Below, in pieces: positions 36,601-45,047 of a DNA stretch of 64,000 nucleotides (positions are counted from its first letter, which is position 1; each line of letters begins with the position of its first letter). The translations under genes and the position numbers were made by a program. The notes under the pieces are model-generated. The model worked only from the letters and a program-made list of their open reading frames with translations. It made no database searches and was not told the DNA's origin. Where the stretch lies: NCBI GenBank assembly GCA_902761225.1, contig CACWJQ010000001.1:100239-164238 (forward strand), read 5' to 3'. The stretch is from an uncultured Lachnospiraceae bacterium. GTDB lineage: Bacteria > Bacillota > Clostridia > Lachnospirales > Lachnospiraceae.

Positions 36601-36629
36601 TTGCATTTTGTACTTATGTATTGTAATAT
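36601..36629 (+). promoter_or_regulatory. Promoter of tRNA-Glu
   Basis: TTGCAT and TAATAT are separated by 17 bases, ending 32 bases before the mature tRNA 5' end. Confidence 0.7.
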
Positions 36630-36632
36630 AAG

Positions 36633-36656
36633 CAAGTCGCATTTAGGTGCGACTTG
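36633..36656 (+). other. Perfect hairpin in the tRNA-Glu 5' leader
   Basis: CAAGTCGCA and TGCGACTTG form a perfect 9-bp stem with loop TTTAGG, ending five bases before the mature tRNA. It would be in the precursor and might aid folding or RNase P access. There is no T-run. Confidence 0.6.
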
Positions 36657-36661
36657 AAAAT

Positions 36662-36733
36662 GGCTGGTTGGTCAAGCGGTTAAGACGCCGCCCTCTCACG
36701 GCGGAAACAGGGGTTCGATTCCCCTACCAGCTG
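36662..36733 (+). tRNA. tRNA-Glu (anticodon CTC)
   Basis: A complete cloverleaf: acceptor GGCTGGT with ACCAGCT (first pair G-U), D arm GTC/GAC with loop AAGCGGTTAA, anticodon stem CCGCC/GGCGG with loop CTCTCAC, and T arm AGGGG-TTCGATT-CCCCT. The anticodon CTC (36695-36697) reads GAG, i.e. glutamate. The discriminator base is G and CCA is not encoded. Confidence 0.95.
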
Positions 36734-36739
36734 CACATG

Positions 36740-36772
36740 ATCCGCATACATTTTTGTATGCGGATTTTTTTT
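36740..36772 (+). terminator. Intrinsic terminator after tRNA-Glu
   Basis: ATCCGCATAC and GTATGCGGAT form a perfect 10-bp stem with an A/T loop, followed by a T-run. The tRNA is thus a single-gene unit. Confidence 0.95.
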
Positions 36773-36868
36773 GTGAACCTGTTTCTTCTAATTTATGTAT
36801 TTGCTTTTTTTATTTTTTTGTTGTATATATCTTAACGTTTGGTTTTTTAACAGCGCTTGGAGGACAGC

Positions 36869-38941
36869 ATGGCAAAAAATCTTGTTATAGTTGAGTCGCC
36901 TGCAAAGGTTAAGACAATTAAGAAATTCTTAGGTTCAGGATATGAAGTTACCGCATCCCAGGGACATGTCAGGGATCTTCCCAAGAGCTCCATGGGTATT
37001 GATATCGATAAGGATTTTGAGCCTAAATATATAACCATAAGAGGAAAGGGAGAGATCCTTTCTGCATTAAGAAAAGAAGTAAAGAAAGCTGATAATATCT
37101 ATCTTGCAACCGACCCTGACCGTGAGGGAGAGGCTATAAGCTGGCATCTGTATGCGGCACTTTCACTTGAAAATAAGAAGTGCTACAGGATCACTTTCAA
37201 TGAGATCACCAAGAACGCAGTCAAGGAATCTCTCAAGCATCCCAGAGAGATAGATATGAACCTGGTGGATGCCCAGCAGGCAAGAAGAGTAATAGACCGA
37301 ATAGTTGGATACAGTATATCCCCTGTTATGTGGGCAAAGGTCAAGAGAGGACTTTCTGCCGGACGCGTGCAGTCAGCTGCACTTCACATGGTATGTGACA
37401 GGGAGAGTGAGATAGACGCGTTCATCCCGGAGGAGTACTGGACTCTCGATGCGATACTTAACATCAAGGGAGAGAAGAAACCCCTTACCGCCAAGTACTA
37501 CGGCGTGGGCAATGATAAGGCAAAGCTTGTTTCCAAGGCGGATGCCGACAAGGTGATGGAAGAGGTTAAGAACGAGAAGTTTGTCGTTACCGATGTGAAC
37601 ACCGGTACAAGGCAGAAGAAGCCGCCCCTTCCCTTTACCACCTCCACTCTGCAGCAGGAGGCAGGCAAGATCCTCAATTTCTCCACCTCAAAGACCATGA
37701 GCGTTGCACAGCAGCTTTACGAAGGCGTTGAGATAAAGGGTGAGGGAACAGTGGGTATCATAACCTACTTAAGAACTGACTCCACCAGAGTATCGGATGA
37801 GGCACAGGCACAGGCCGAGAAGTATCTTGCGGAGAATTTTGCACCGGAGTATTCCGCCGGAAAAACCGAGAGCAGGGATACCGGCAAGAGGATCCAGGAC
37901 GCTCATGAAGCCATAAGACCCACACTTCTTGCGAGAAACCCCGAATCCATCAAGGGGCAGCTCTCAAGAGACCAGTACAAGCTGTACAGGCTCATATGGC
38001 AGAGATTCCTTGCAAGCTGCATGACTCCTGCCGTGTATGAGACTCTTTCCATAAAGATCGCTGCAGGAAAGCATATCTTCACCGTATCGTCCAGCAGACT
38101 TACTTTTGACGGATACAGAAAGGTATATATCCAGTCGGATGATACCGATGATGAGAAGAGCCTTGATTCTACCGTGAGCGAAAAGTCCGTATTAAAGCTC
38201 AGCGAACTTGATCCGAAGCAGCATTTCACACAGCCTCCTGCACACTACACAGAGAGCTCTCTCGTACGTGCGCTTGAGGAGCAGGGAATAGGCCGTCCTT
38301 CAACCTATGCCCCCACCATAACCACTCTTATCAAGAGACGTTATATCACCAAGGAACAGAAGAACCTTTATGTCACCGATATAGGCTATGCCGTTGATGA
38401 CCTGATGGGCCAGGCATTCCCTTCGATCGTTGATGCCAAGTTCACTGCCAATATCGAAAGCCTTCTCGACGGCGTGGAAGAGGGCGATGTCAAGTGGAAG
38501 ACCATAATAAGGAATTTCTATCCCGACCTTAAGGAATCTGTCGACAAGGCCAATGAAGAGCTTGAGAAGGTGGAGATCAGGGACGAGGAATCCGATGAGA
38601 TATGCGAAAAGTGCGGACGCAGGATGGTGATCAAGTACGGTCCCAGCGGCAAGTTCCTTGCATGTCCCGGATATCCCGACTGCAAGAACACCAAGCCCTA
38701 TTATGAGAAGACCGGTATCGCATGTCCCGTCTGCGGAAGCGAGGTTGTCGTTAAGATCACACGCAAGGGCAGAAAGTATTACGGCTGCATGGGATATCCC
38801 GAGTGCGAGTTCATGAGCTGGGATAAGCCTGCCGGAAAGACATGTTCAAAATGCGGCAAATATATGGTGATCAAGGGTAAAAAAGCCGTATGCTCCGATA
38901 AGGAGTGCGGTCACTCCGAGAACCTGGAAAATGCTGAATGA
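36869..38941 (+). CDS. topA: DNA topoisomerase I (type IA)
   Basis: Relaxes negative supercoils. The TOPRIM domain starts with LVIVESPAKVKTIKKFLG and includes TDPDREGEAISWHL. The catalytic Tyr300 is in ITYLRTDSTRVS. The core ends near residue 570 and is followed by three Cys4 zinc ribbons (CEKCGRR...CPGYPDC, CPVCGSE...CMGYPEC, CSKCGKY...CSDKECG). Total 690 residues, normal for the family. The start ATG 36869 follows GGAGGA; an upstream in-frame codon at 36857 would overlap the ribosome site. It precedes codY and the fla operon, as in B. subtilis, though trmFO, xerC/codV, clpQ and clpY are missing. Confidence 0.97.
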   Translation: MAKNLVIVESPAKVKTIKKFLGSGYEVTASQGHVRDLPKSSMGIDIDKDFEPKYITIRGKGEILSALRKEVKKADNIYLATDPDREGEAISWHLYAALSLENKKCYRITFNEITKNAVKESLKHPREIDMNLVDAQQARRVIDRIVGYSISPVMWAKVKRGLSAGRVQSAALHMVCDRESEIDAFIPEEYWTLDAILNIKGEKKPLTAKYYGVGNDKAKLVSKADADKVMEEVKNEKFVVTDVNTGTRQKKPPLPFTTSTLQQEAGKILNFSTSKTMSVAQQLYEGVEIKGEGTVGIITYLRTDSTRVSDEAQAQAEKYLAENFAPEYSAGKTESRDTGKRIQDAHEAIRPTLLARNPESIKGQLSRDQYKLYRLIWQRFLASCMTPAVYETLSIKIAAGKHIFTVSSSRLTFDGYRKVYIQSDDTDDEKSLDSTVSEKSVLKLSELDPKQHFTQPPAHYTESSLVRALEEQGIGRPSTYAPTITTLIKRRYITKEQKNLYVTDIGYAVDDLMGQAFPSIVDAKFTANIESLLDGVEEGDVKWKTIIRNFYPDLKESVDKANEELEKVEIRDEESDEICEKCGRRMVIKYGPSGKFLACPGYPDCKNTKPYYEKTGIACPVCGSEVVVKITRKGRKYYGCMGYPECEFMSWDKPAGKTCSKCGKYMVIKGKKAVCSDKECGHSENLENAE

Positions 38942-38986
38942 TTGAAAATTCAATTAATTTTTTAGCAAATTAACTTACAGTTTTTA

Positions 38987-39001
38987 AAATATCTGAAAAT
39001 T
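38987..39001. promoter_or_regulatory. CodY-box-like site upstream of codY
   Basis: AAATATCTGAAAATT matches the CodY consensus AATTTTCWGAAAATT at 13 of 15 positions. It ends four bases before the -35 of the codY promoter, consistent with autoregulation. Confidence 0.7.
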
Positions 39002-39005
39002 TAAA

Positions 39006-39034
39006 TTGAACTGGTAATTTTTATCTGATATAAT
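39006..39034 (+). promoter_or_regulatory. Promoter of codY
   Basis: TTGAAC and TATAAT are separated by 17 bases. The leader (about 39041-39117) has a 6-bp hairpin, GCGCAT with ATGCGC, followed by a short T-run. Confidence 0.87.
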
Positions 39035-39117
39035 CTCTAAGCAGGGTAAATTTACGTTTGTTTGCGCATGCTGTCAGATGCGCCGGCTTTTTATCTCTAC
39101 GGAGGCAGATATCGGAT

Positions 39118-39906
39118 ATGAGTAGCGTACAGCTTCTTGACAAGACCAGGAAAATTGGAAGACTGCTCCACAATAATAACTCAAGCAAGGTTGTTTTTAA
39201 TGATATCTGTTCCGTGATGAGGGATATCCTCGATTCGAGCGTTATCGTTATAAGCAGAAAGGGCAAGCTTCTCGGACAGGGACTCCTTCCGGGAGAGGAA
39301 CCCATTACAGAGCTCATAGGCGGCAATGTGGGAGAGTTCATCGATAAGATGCTCAATGAGCGTCTTCTGTCGGTACTTTCCACCAAAGAGAATGTCAATC
39401 TGGATACTCTCGGTTTTGAGAAGACGGACACAAGGGTGTACAGAGCAATCGTTACTCCCATAGAGATAGCGGGGGAACGCCTTGGAACTCTTTTTGTCTA
39501 CCGTATGAACAGGGAATATGACATAGACGATATCATCCTCCTTGAGTACGGGACAACTGTTGTAGGACTCGAGATGCTCAGATCCGTGAGCGAGGAAAGC
39601 GCGGAGGAGACCAGGAAGATCGCGGTGGTCAAATCGGCAATGAGCACATTGTCATTTTCGGAGATGGAGGCCATAGTGCATATCTTCGACGAGCTCCAGG
39701 GCAATGAAGGCATCCTGGTAGCCAGCAAGATAGCGGACAGAGTCGGTATTACGAGATCCGTGATAGTCAATGCGCTCAGAAAGTTTGAAAGTGCCGGGAT
39801 CATAGAATCCAGATCTTCGGGAATGAAGGGAACCTACATCAAGGTACTCAACGATTATGTATTTGATGAGATAGATGTGATGAGGGTGTCCCAGGGTATA
39901 AAGTAA
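39118..39906 (+). CDS. codY: GTP/branched-chain amino acid-sensing regulator CodY
   Basis: CodY binds branched-chain amino acids and GTP and represses starvation genes in Firmicutes. The N-terminal GAF domain begins SSVQLLDKTRKIGRLL; the C-terminal winged helix reads ASKIADRVGITRSVIVNALRKFESAG with GTYIKV after. At 262 residues it is full length. I take ATG 39118; the GGAGG site is 12 bases upstream, a little far, but the N-terminus matches the family exactly here. An upstream in-frame extension is not family-like. Just downstream is the fla operon; CodY represses fla genes in B. subtilis. Confidence 0.96.
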   Translation: MSSVQLLDKTRKIGRLLHNNNSSKVVFNDICSVMRDILDSSVIVISRKGKLLGQGLLPGEEPITELIGGNVGEFIDKMLNERLLSVLSTKENVNLDTLGFEKTDTRVYRAIVTPIEIAGERLGTLFVYRMNREYDIDDIILLEYGTTVVGLEMLRSVSEESAEETRKIAVVKSAMSTLSFSEMEAIVHIFDELQGNEGILVASKIADRVGITRSVIVNALRKFESAGIIESRSSGMKGTYIKVLNDYVFDEIDVMRVSQGIK

Positions 39907-39926
39907 AAAGGTTATCCGTCCGATAT
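39899..39926 (+). promoter_or_regulatory. Possible sigma-28 promoter after codY
   Basis: TAAA, 16 bases, then TCCGATAT resembles the SigD consensus (TAAA-N14-16-GCCGATAT). A transcript from here would meet the terminator at 39973, so its use for fla genes is doubtful unless termination is partial. Confidence 0.35.
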
Positions 39927-39972
39927 CACTATTGATATATCAAAAGAGAATATAACGGATTGAGAGATTTTT

Positions 39973-40004
39973 AAAAGGATTTACTTTCGGGTAAGTCCTT
40001 TTTT
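39973..40004 (+). terminator. Intrinsic terminator after codY
   Basis: AAAAGGATTTAC and GTAAGTCCTTTT form a 12-bp stem (one G-U pair), ending in six T. It separates codY from the fla operon. Confidence 0.9.
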
Positions 40005-40023
40005 GTTTACCGGAGACCCAAAT

Positions 40024-40084
40024 AATACACAAGATATAGTTCCGGGCTATGACGTCTGAAAATGAACACAAAATCTTGTATATT
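40024..40084. repeat. Inverted repeat upstream of the fla promoter
   Basis: AATACACAAGAT (40024-40035) and ATCTTGTATATT (40073-40084) are inverted repeats with one mismatch in 12. They end 23 bases before the -35 of flgB. Possibly two half-sites for a regulator with DNA looping, or a long hairpin. The rest of spacer 39907-40191 shows nothing else. Confidence 0.45.
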
Positions 40085-40107
40085 CGCTGTATTATCTTAA
40101 AAATATA

Positions 40108-40135
40108 TTGTGTTTTTGCACATTTTCAGTATAAT
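40108..40135 (+). promoter_or_regulatory. Sigma-A-type promoter of the fla operon
   Basis: TTGTGT, 16 bases, TATAAT. The -10 overlaps CATTTTCAGTATAAT, which matches the CodY consensus at 11 of 15, a weak but suggestively placed site. Transcription start would be about 50 bases before flgB. Confidence 0.6.
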
Positions 40136-40191
40136 AAATAGTTGGTAAGGTGTAAAAGGTGGCTTTTTATGCCTTTCGTAAAGGAGAGCGT

Positions 40192-40581
40192 ATGGTAGGA
40201 ACAAGTGCATTTGATTATATCAATGTCCTGGAAAAGGCTGCGGATGCCGCATGGCTTAGGGATCAGTGCATTGCCAATAACATAGCTAACGGAGATACGC
40301 CCGGATACAAGAGACAGGACGTGGATTTTGAGTCTGTTCTCGAGAAGGAACTGGGATACAGAAGATTCGAGTCCATGGATGAGAAGGTGGGTAATGTTGT
40401 GCTCTCCAGACTTAAAGTGGGCTCATACACAGATGCCGCCGCATATTCATACAGAACTGACGGCAATAATGTCGACCCCGAGAACGAGCAGGTGCTGCTG
40501 GCCCAGAACCAGCTCAAATATCAGGGACTTATGAGAGGCATCAATTCGGAGTTTGAGAACCTTCAGAAGGTTATGAAGTAG
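40192..40581 (+). CDS. flgB: Flagellar basal-body rod protein FlgB
   Basis: A proximal rod subunit, exported by the flagellar type III system. The N-terminal rod motif is visible: RDQCIANNIANGDTPGYKRQDVDFE, matching the family consensus ANNIAN.DTPGYK. The C-terminal coiled segment (NQLKYQGLMRGINSEFENLQKVMK) is also typical. 129 residues, normal. The start ATG 40192 follows AAAGGAGAG; the frame is open upstream but without a ribosome site. First gene of the operon. Confidence 0.95.
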   Translation: MVGTSAFDYINVLEKAADAAWLRDQCIANNIANGDTPGYKRQDVDFESVLEKELGYRRFESMDEKVGNVVLSRLKVGSYTDAAAYSYRTDGNNVDPENEQVLLAQNQLKYQGLMRGINSEFENLQKVMK

Positions 40582-40596
40582 TGAAAGGAGTACGCC

Positions 40597-41049
40597 ATGG
40601 GAATGTTTACGGCTTTTGATATATCTGCATCCGGACTTACGGCACAGCGTTACAGGATGGATATCATATCCGAGAATGTAGCCAATGCCAACACCACCAG
40701 AACCCAGAATGGCGACCCCTATGTCAGAAAGGTTGTCTATTTCGAGGAAAAGGGTGTAAGAGGAAGCGATACATTTTCGCATGTTCTCAATTCCGTCAGC
40801 AAGAATTACGCAGGCAAGGGAGTTAAGGTCGGCAAGGTTTTGGAGGACAGAAAGACTCCCCAGAACATGGTCTACGATCCTTCGCATCCCGATGCTGATG
40901 AGAACGGATACGTCATGTATCCCAATGTAAATATCATAACCGAGATGACCAACCTTATCGATGCAAGCCGTTCCTACGAGGCCAATGCCACTGCATTTGA
41001 AGCTGCAAAGGCCATGACACAGCAGGGACTTTCCATCGGTCAGGGCTGA
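40597..41049 (+). CDS. flgC: Flagellar basal-body rod protein FlgC
   Basis: Proximal rod subunit. N-terminal MGMFTAFDISASGLTAQRYRMDIISENVANANT and C-terminal NIITEMTNLIDASRSYEANATAFEAAK (given as separate known motifs) match FlgC. 150 residues, normal. Fifteen bases after flgB, with GAAAGGAG before the start. Confidence 0.96.
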   Translation: MGMFTAFDISASGLTAQRYRMDIISENVANANTTRTQNGDPYVRKVVYFEEKGVRGSDTFSHVLNSVSKNYAGKGVKVGKVLEDRKTPQNMVYDPSHPDADENGYVMYPNVNIITEMTNLIDASRSYEANATAFEAAKAMTQQGLSIGQG

Positions 41050-41072
41050 TGAGCGGATAATGAGGTGACGCC

Positions 41073-41405
41073 ATGAACGCTTCGCTTGTACATGAATTAA
41101 CAGGGGCTGCCGATCTGTATAAGACGTCGGATGCTGCCAGGGGAGTCAGGTCTTTACAGGGTGAGACTTCCGACGGCACGCTCTTTTCGTCTGTGTTTAA
41201 CACGGCAGTGGAGAATATAAAGACTACAAATGCATATCTTTCGGATGCCGAGAACCAGGAGATACTGTTTGCACTGGGACAGTCCGATTCTGCACACGAT
41301 CTTACCATTGCCCTTGAGAAAGCACAGACCGCGCTGCAGTATACGGTAGCTATCAGAGACAGGCTCCTCGAGGCATATAAGGAACTTATGCAGATGCAGG
41401 TTTAA
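41073..41405 (+). CDS. fliE: Flagellar hook-basal body protein FliE
   Basis: Joins the MS ring to the rod. The short 110-residue protein has the conserved second half: HDLTIALEKAQTALQYTVAIRDRLLEAYKELMQMQV, matching the family ending. The first half is less conserved as usual. Follows flgC by 23 bases, with GAGGTGA at the start. Confidence 0.94.
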   Translation: MNASLVHELTGAADLYKTSDAARGVRSLQGETSDGTLFSSVFNTAVENIKTTNAYLSDAENQEILFALGQSDSAHDLTIALEKAQTALQYTVAIRDRLLEAYKELMQMQV

Positions 41406-41462
41406 GGATCATCGTTGATACTTTCCGGAAGGAATCGTGATCGGATTTTGGAGGCGTAGAAA

Positions 41463-43061
41463 ATGCCTGAAAGGCTAAAGCAGCTTTTAGATAAGATAAA
41501 GGAATGGTGGAATAAGTTCACTTCAAGACAGAAAGGCATAATCATCGGCCTTACTGTGTTTACCATTCTCATCTTCGGTATCATTGTGTTCTTCGTATCC
41601 AGACCCAAGTACAAGGTCCTGATCACCGCATCCAGCACGGCGGAGGCTTCACAGATCATCGGTATCCTGGATGAGAATTCCATAACCCATACAGAATCCC
41701 AGGATGCCCTTACCATCAGTGTTGATACTTCACAGTATACCGCTGCCGAGCTTGCACTCGGTTCATCCGGCTATGTTCCTGAGGAGTATACACTCGAAGA
41801 TGCTCTTTCCAATTCCCTTTCCACCACAGCGTCCGATACCGCCAAGAGATACCAGCTGTATCTGGAGAATAAGCTGAAAGCCAACATTCTCAGCATCGAC
41901 GGCGTTAAGGACTGCAAGGTCAACCTCAACATCCCTGAGGACACCGGAACCCTCATCTCCAATGAGGAAGAGGCATCCGCCTATATACAGATCGAACATG
42001 ACGGAAGCTTCACGGCGGCAAAGGCTGCGAATCTCGCCAAGTCGATCCAGACATTCTTAAGAAACAGCAACACTGCAAATATCACGATCCTCGATTCCGA
42101 CGGAACGCTTCTTTTTGCCGGAGGCGATGATTATTCCTCGTCCGGTATAGCCAACTCAATGCAGGAGCTCCGCAATCAGGCCGAATCAATGATAGCGAAC
42201 CAGGTCAAGAAGGTTCTTCTCGGAACTCCCAATTACAACAATATCGAGGTTACTTCACACCTTGATATGGATTACTCCAATTATGAGAGGACTGTAAAGG
42301 AGTACTATGCCAACGAGGGGCGTACCGAGGGCATGCTTTCTCATGAGGAGAATTATGAGTCCACTGCCGAGAACGGAGTGGGAGGAATACCCGGTACGGA
42401 TTCCAACGGCGAGGGTACCACATATGTGACGAGCGATTACGGCAACAGTTCCACATCCACCACCGAGACCGAGAAGGATTATCTTCCCAATGAGTCTTCG
42501 GAGTATAGGATCACTCCTGCAGGAGCCATCAATTACTCGAATTCTTCCATGTCCATTACCGCAATCTCCTACAGGGAGATACGTCAGGAGGATGTGGAGA
42601 TCCAGGGACTTCTCGACGGAACCACATGGGAAGAGTATAAGATAGCCAATTCCGCAGACAGGAAGCTGGAGGTCGATCCGGATCTCTATATGATAGCTGC
42701 CAATGCTACAGGCATACCTGTGGGAAATATCACTATAGTTGCATACGAATCTCCAATATTCTATGACAAGGAAGGCATGCAGATAAGCTGGACTACGGTC
42801 CTGTCAGCATTCCTGATCATCCTTATACTCGGACTTCTTGCATTTGTAATACTCAGAAGCATGAACGGACGTAAGGAAGAAGAGACTCCTCCCGAACTGT
42901 CGGTTGAGGATCTCCTTCAGTCAAGCCCCGAACCTCAGCTTGAGGATATCGACGTTGATGGCAAGTCCGATACAAGGAAGATGATAGAAAAATTCGTTGA
43001 TGAAAATCCTGAAGCGGCAGCTGCACTGTTGCGCAACTGGCTGACCGACGAGTGGAGCTGA
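41463..43061 (+). CDS. fliF: Flagellar MS-ring protein FliF
   Basis: Forms the membrane-embedded MS ring. Two membrane helices flank a large external part: near residues 26-46 (IIIGLTVFTILIFGIIVFF) and near 440-460 (VLSAFLIILILGLLAFVIL). The ring-building region (YKVLITASSTAEASQIIGIL; GVKDCKVNLNIPEDT) is clear. The C-terminus (TRKMIEKFVDENPEAAAALLRNWL) is the FliG-binding tail. 532 residues. Between about 290 and 345 is a Ser/Gly/Thr-rich loop. Start has GGAGGCG. Confidence 0.97.
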   Translation: MPERLKQLLDKIKEWWNKFTSRQKGIIIGLTVFTILIFGIIVFFVSRPKYKVLITASSTAEASQIIGILDENSITHTESQDALTISVDTSQYTAAELALGSSGYVPEEYTLEDALSNSLSTTASDTAKRYQLYLENKLKANILSIDGVKDCKVNLNIPEDTGTLISNEEEASAYIQIEHDGSFTAAKAANLAKSIQTFLRNSNTANITILDSDGTLLFAGGDDYSSSGIANSMQELRNQAESMIANQVKKVLLGTPNYNNIEVTSHLDMDYSNYERTVKEYYANEGRTEGMLSHEENYESTAENGVGGIPGTDSNGEGTTYVTSDYGNSSTSTTETEKDYLPNESSEYRITPAGAINYSNSSMSITAISYREIRQEDVEIQGLLDGTTWEEYKIANSADRKLEVDPDLYMIAANATGIPVGNITIVAYESPIFYDKEGMQISWTTVLSAFLIILILGLLAFVILRSMNGRKEEETPPELSVEDLLQSSPEPQLEDIDVDGKSDTRKMIEKFVDENPEAAAALLRNWLTDEWS

Positions 43062-43080
43062 TCATAAGGAGAAGACCAAG

Positions 43081-44100
43081 ATGGCATATTCGTCATCACA
43101 GAACGAAATATCAGGAATCCAGAAAGCGGCTATCCTGCTTATAACTCTCGGTCCCGAAAGGAGTGCCGGGATTTTTAAGCATCTCAAGGAAGAGGAGATA
43201 GAAGAGCTTACTCTTGAGATTGCCAATACCAGAACGGTTCAGCCCGACGTCAAGGAAGCTGTTCTGGAAGAGTTCTACGGTGTGTGCCTTGCACAGCAGT
43301 ATATTGCAGAAGGCGGTATCGGATACGCCAGAGAGCTGCTAGAAAAGTCCCTCGGTGCCGACAAGGCAATGGATGTCATCGGAAGACTTACCGCTTCACT
43401 GCAGGTTAAGCCCTTCGAGTTTATCAGGAAGACCGATCCTTCACAGCTGATCAACTTCATACAGGATGAGCACCCTCAGACCATAGCTCTCATCCTTTCG
43501 TACATGCCTCCCCAGCAGGCTGCACAGATCATATCCGGTCTTGCACCCGACAGGCAGGCTGACGTCGCCAGAAGGATCGCTGTAATGGACAGGACCAGTC
43601 CCGATGTCATCAAGGAAGTGGAGAGCGTTCTCGAACAGAAGCTGGCATCGCTAGTCAACCAGGACTATACCATCATCGGCGGCGTGGATTCGGTGGTGGA
43701 GATCCTCAATTCCGTGGACCGCGGTACGGAGAAGCACATCATGGAATCTCTGGAGATCGAAGAGCCCGAACTTGCGGACGAGATCAGAAAGAAGATGTTC
43801 GTATTCGAAGATATCCTTCTTCTCGACGACAGGTCCATACAGAGAGTGCTGCGTGACGTTGACAACAATGATCTTGGCATTGCTCTCAAGGCTGCCAACG
43901 AGCAGGTACAGAATGCTATATTCAACAACCTTTCAAAGCGTCTTGCGACCATGATCAAGGAAGATATGGAATTCATGGGACCTGTGCGTATGAAGGATGT
44001 TGAAGAGGCACAGCAGAAGATTGTTAATATTATCCGTAAACTGGAGGATTCCGGCGAGATCGTCATCTCCAGAGGCGGCGGAGATGAGATAGTTGTCTAA
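43081..44100 (+). CDS. fliG: Flagellar motor switch protein FliG
   Basis: C-ring protein that takes torque from the stator. N-domain begins SGIQKAAILLITLGPERSAGIFKHL; the middle has DEHPQTIALILSYMPPQQAA (EHPQ motif); the C-terminal domain holds charged torque residues (LLLDDRSIQRVLRDVDNNDL, ALKAANEQVQNAIFNNLSKR). 339 residues, full length. Overlaps fliH by eight bases. Confidence 0.98.
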   Translation: MAYSSSQNEISGIQKAAILLITLGPERSAGIFKHLKEEEIEELTLEIANTRTVQPDVKEAVLEEFYGVCLAQQYIAEGGIGYARELLEKSLGADKAMDVIGRLTASLQVKPFEFIRKTDPSQLINFIQDEHPQTIALILSYMPPQQAAQIISGLAPDRQADVARRIAVMDRTSPDVIKEVESVLEQKLASLVNQDYTIIGGVDSVVEILNSVDRGTEKHIMESLEIEEPELADEIRKKMFVFEDILLLDDRSIQRVLRDVDNNDLGIALKAANEQVQNAIFNNLSKRLATMIKEDMEFMGPVRMKDVEEAQQKIVNIIRKLEDSGEIVISRGGGDEIVV

Positions 44101-45007
44101 CCTGTATAAAACATCTTATATGAATATGGGCAATGACAGGCGCGTCATAGACATGAATGAGCTTGTCAAAAAGCGTATCGATGCCCTTGGCATCAAGATG
44201 CAGCGCCCCGAAAACTCCGGATTTGTCGATGGTATCAATGCAGACAAAGGCGGTGTTGAGGAGCTTGTTAACGGTGTCACTCTTGATGGAGATTACCCGG
44301 AAGGCGGATTTTCGGAAGGACTCGGAGCATTGGGGATTGCCGGTGAGGGCGACCACATCATCGGGACAGATCCCGCCGCAGAAGCCCAGGCGATCATAGA
44401 TGAAGCCAATGCGGAAGCTGAACGCATCATAAGCGAAGCAAAGCAGAAGGCTGCAAAGATGCAGGAAGAAGCTGAAGCTCTTGCCGGTCATATCAAGGAA
44501 GAAGCCAAGAACAAGGGATATCAGGCGGGATATACCGATGCAAGCAACAGGGTTTCCCAGGAGTATCTTGATAAAAAGGAAGCGCTGGACAAAGAGAAGC
44601 AGGAACTCGAAGAGCTCTATCAGAAGAAGTTCAATGAGATGGAGCCCGAGCTTGTAGAGACCATAACCGATGTATATGAACATGTGCTGAAGACAGACCT
44701 GAAGATGCATAAGTCCATTGCCGGACATCTGGTCGCAAGCGCACTGAGAAATATTGAGGGCGCCAGAAGCTTCCTCATTCATATCAGCAAGGATAATTAC
44801 GATTATGTCAATTCCAGGAAGAATATCCTGGAGGAAGCTGCCAAGGTCCCGGGAAGTGTGATCGAGATCATGGAGGATATCTCCCTTCCGCCTGATTCAT
44901 GCATGATCGAAACGGACGGCGGCATATTTGACTGCAGCCTCGGAACTGAATTATCAGAATTGTCAACAAAACTCAGGCTTTTATCCTATTCCAAGGATGA
45001 AAACTGA
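44093..45007 (+). CDS. fliH: Flagellar export ATPase regulator FliH
   Basis: FliH binds FliI and links it to the export gate. The 304-residue protein has a long Ala/Glu/Lys coiled coil in the middle (about residues 98-195: EAQAIIDEANAEAERIISEA). The C-terminal globular part is typical. I take the TTG start at 44093, eight bases inside fliG, with GGAGATGAG upstream, because the N-terminus SNLYKTSYMN...RRVIDMNELVKKRI fits the family. ATG 44121 is a possible alternative. It is longer than the Escherichia protein, from an acidic insert at about residues 45-95. Confidence 0.87.
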   Translation: MSNLYKTSYMNMGNDRRVIDMNELVKKRIDALGIKMQRPENSGFVDGINADKGGVEELVNGVTLDGDYPEGGFSEGLGALGIAGEGDHIIGTDPAAEAQAIIDEANAEAERIISEAKQKAAKMQEEAEALAGHIKEEAKNKGYQAGYTDASNRVSQEYLDKKEALDKEKQELEELYQKKFNEMEPELVETITDVYEHVLKTDLKMHKSIAGHLVASALRNIEGARSFLIHISKDNYDYVNSRKNILEEAAKVPGSVIEIMEDISLPPDSCMIETDGGIFDCSLGTELSELSTKLRLLSYSKDEN

Positions 45008-45015
45008 TCATTTTT

Positions 45016-45038
45016 AAAGGCCGGCCTTTCCGGCCTTT
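45016..45038 (+). other. GC-rich hairpin between fliH and fliI
   Basis: AAAGGCCGG and CCGGCCTTT form a perfect 9-bp stem around CCTTT, ending nine bases before the fliI start. It is not followed by a T-run, and no ribosome site is visible for fliI. It could be an mRNA-processing or translation-control structure. Confidence 0.65.
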
Positions 45039-45047
45039 GTTCATAAT

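Noticed and set aside
45016-45038. The fliH-fliI hairpin as a terminator
   Set aside because: Strong stem, but no T-run follows.
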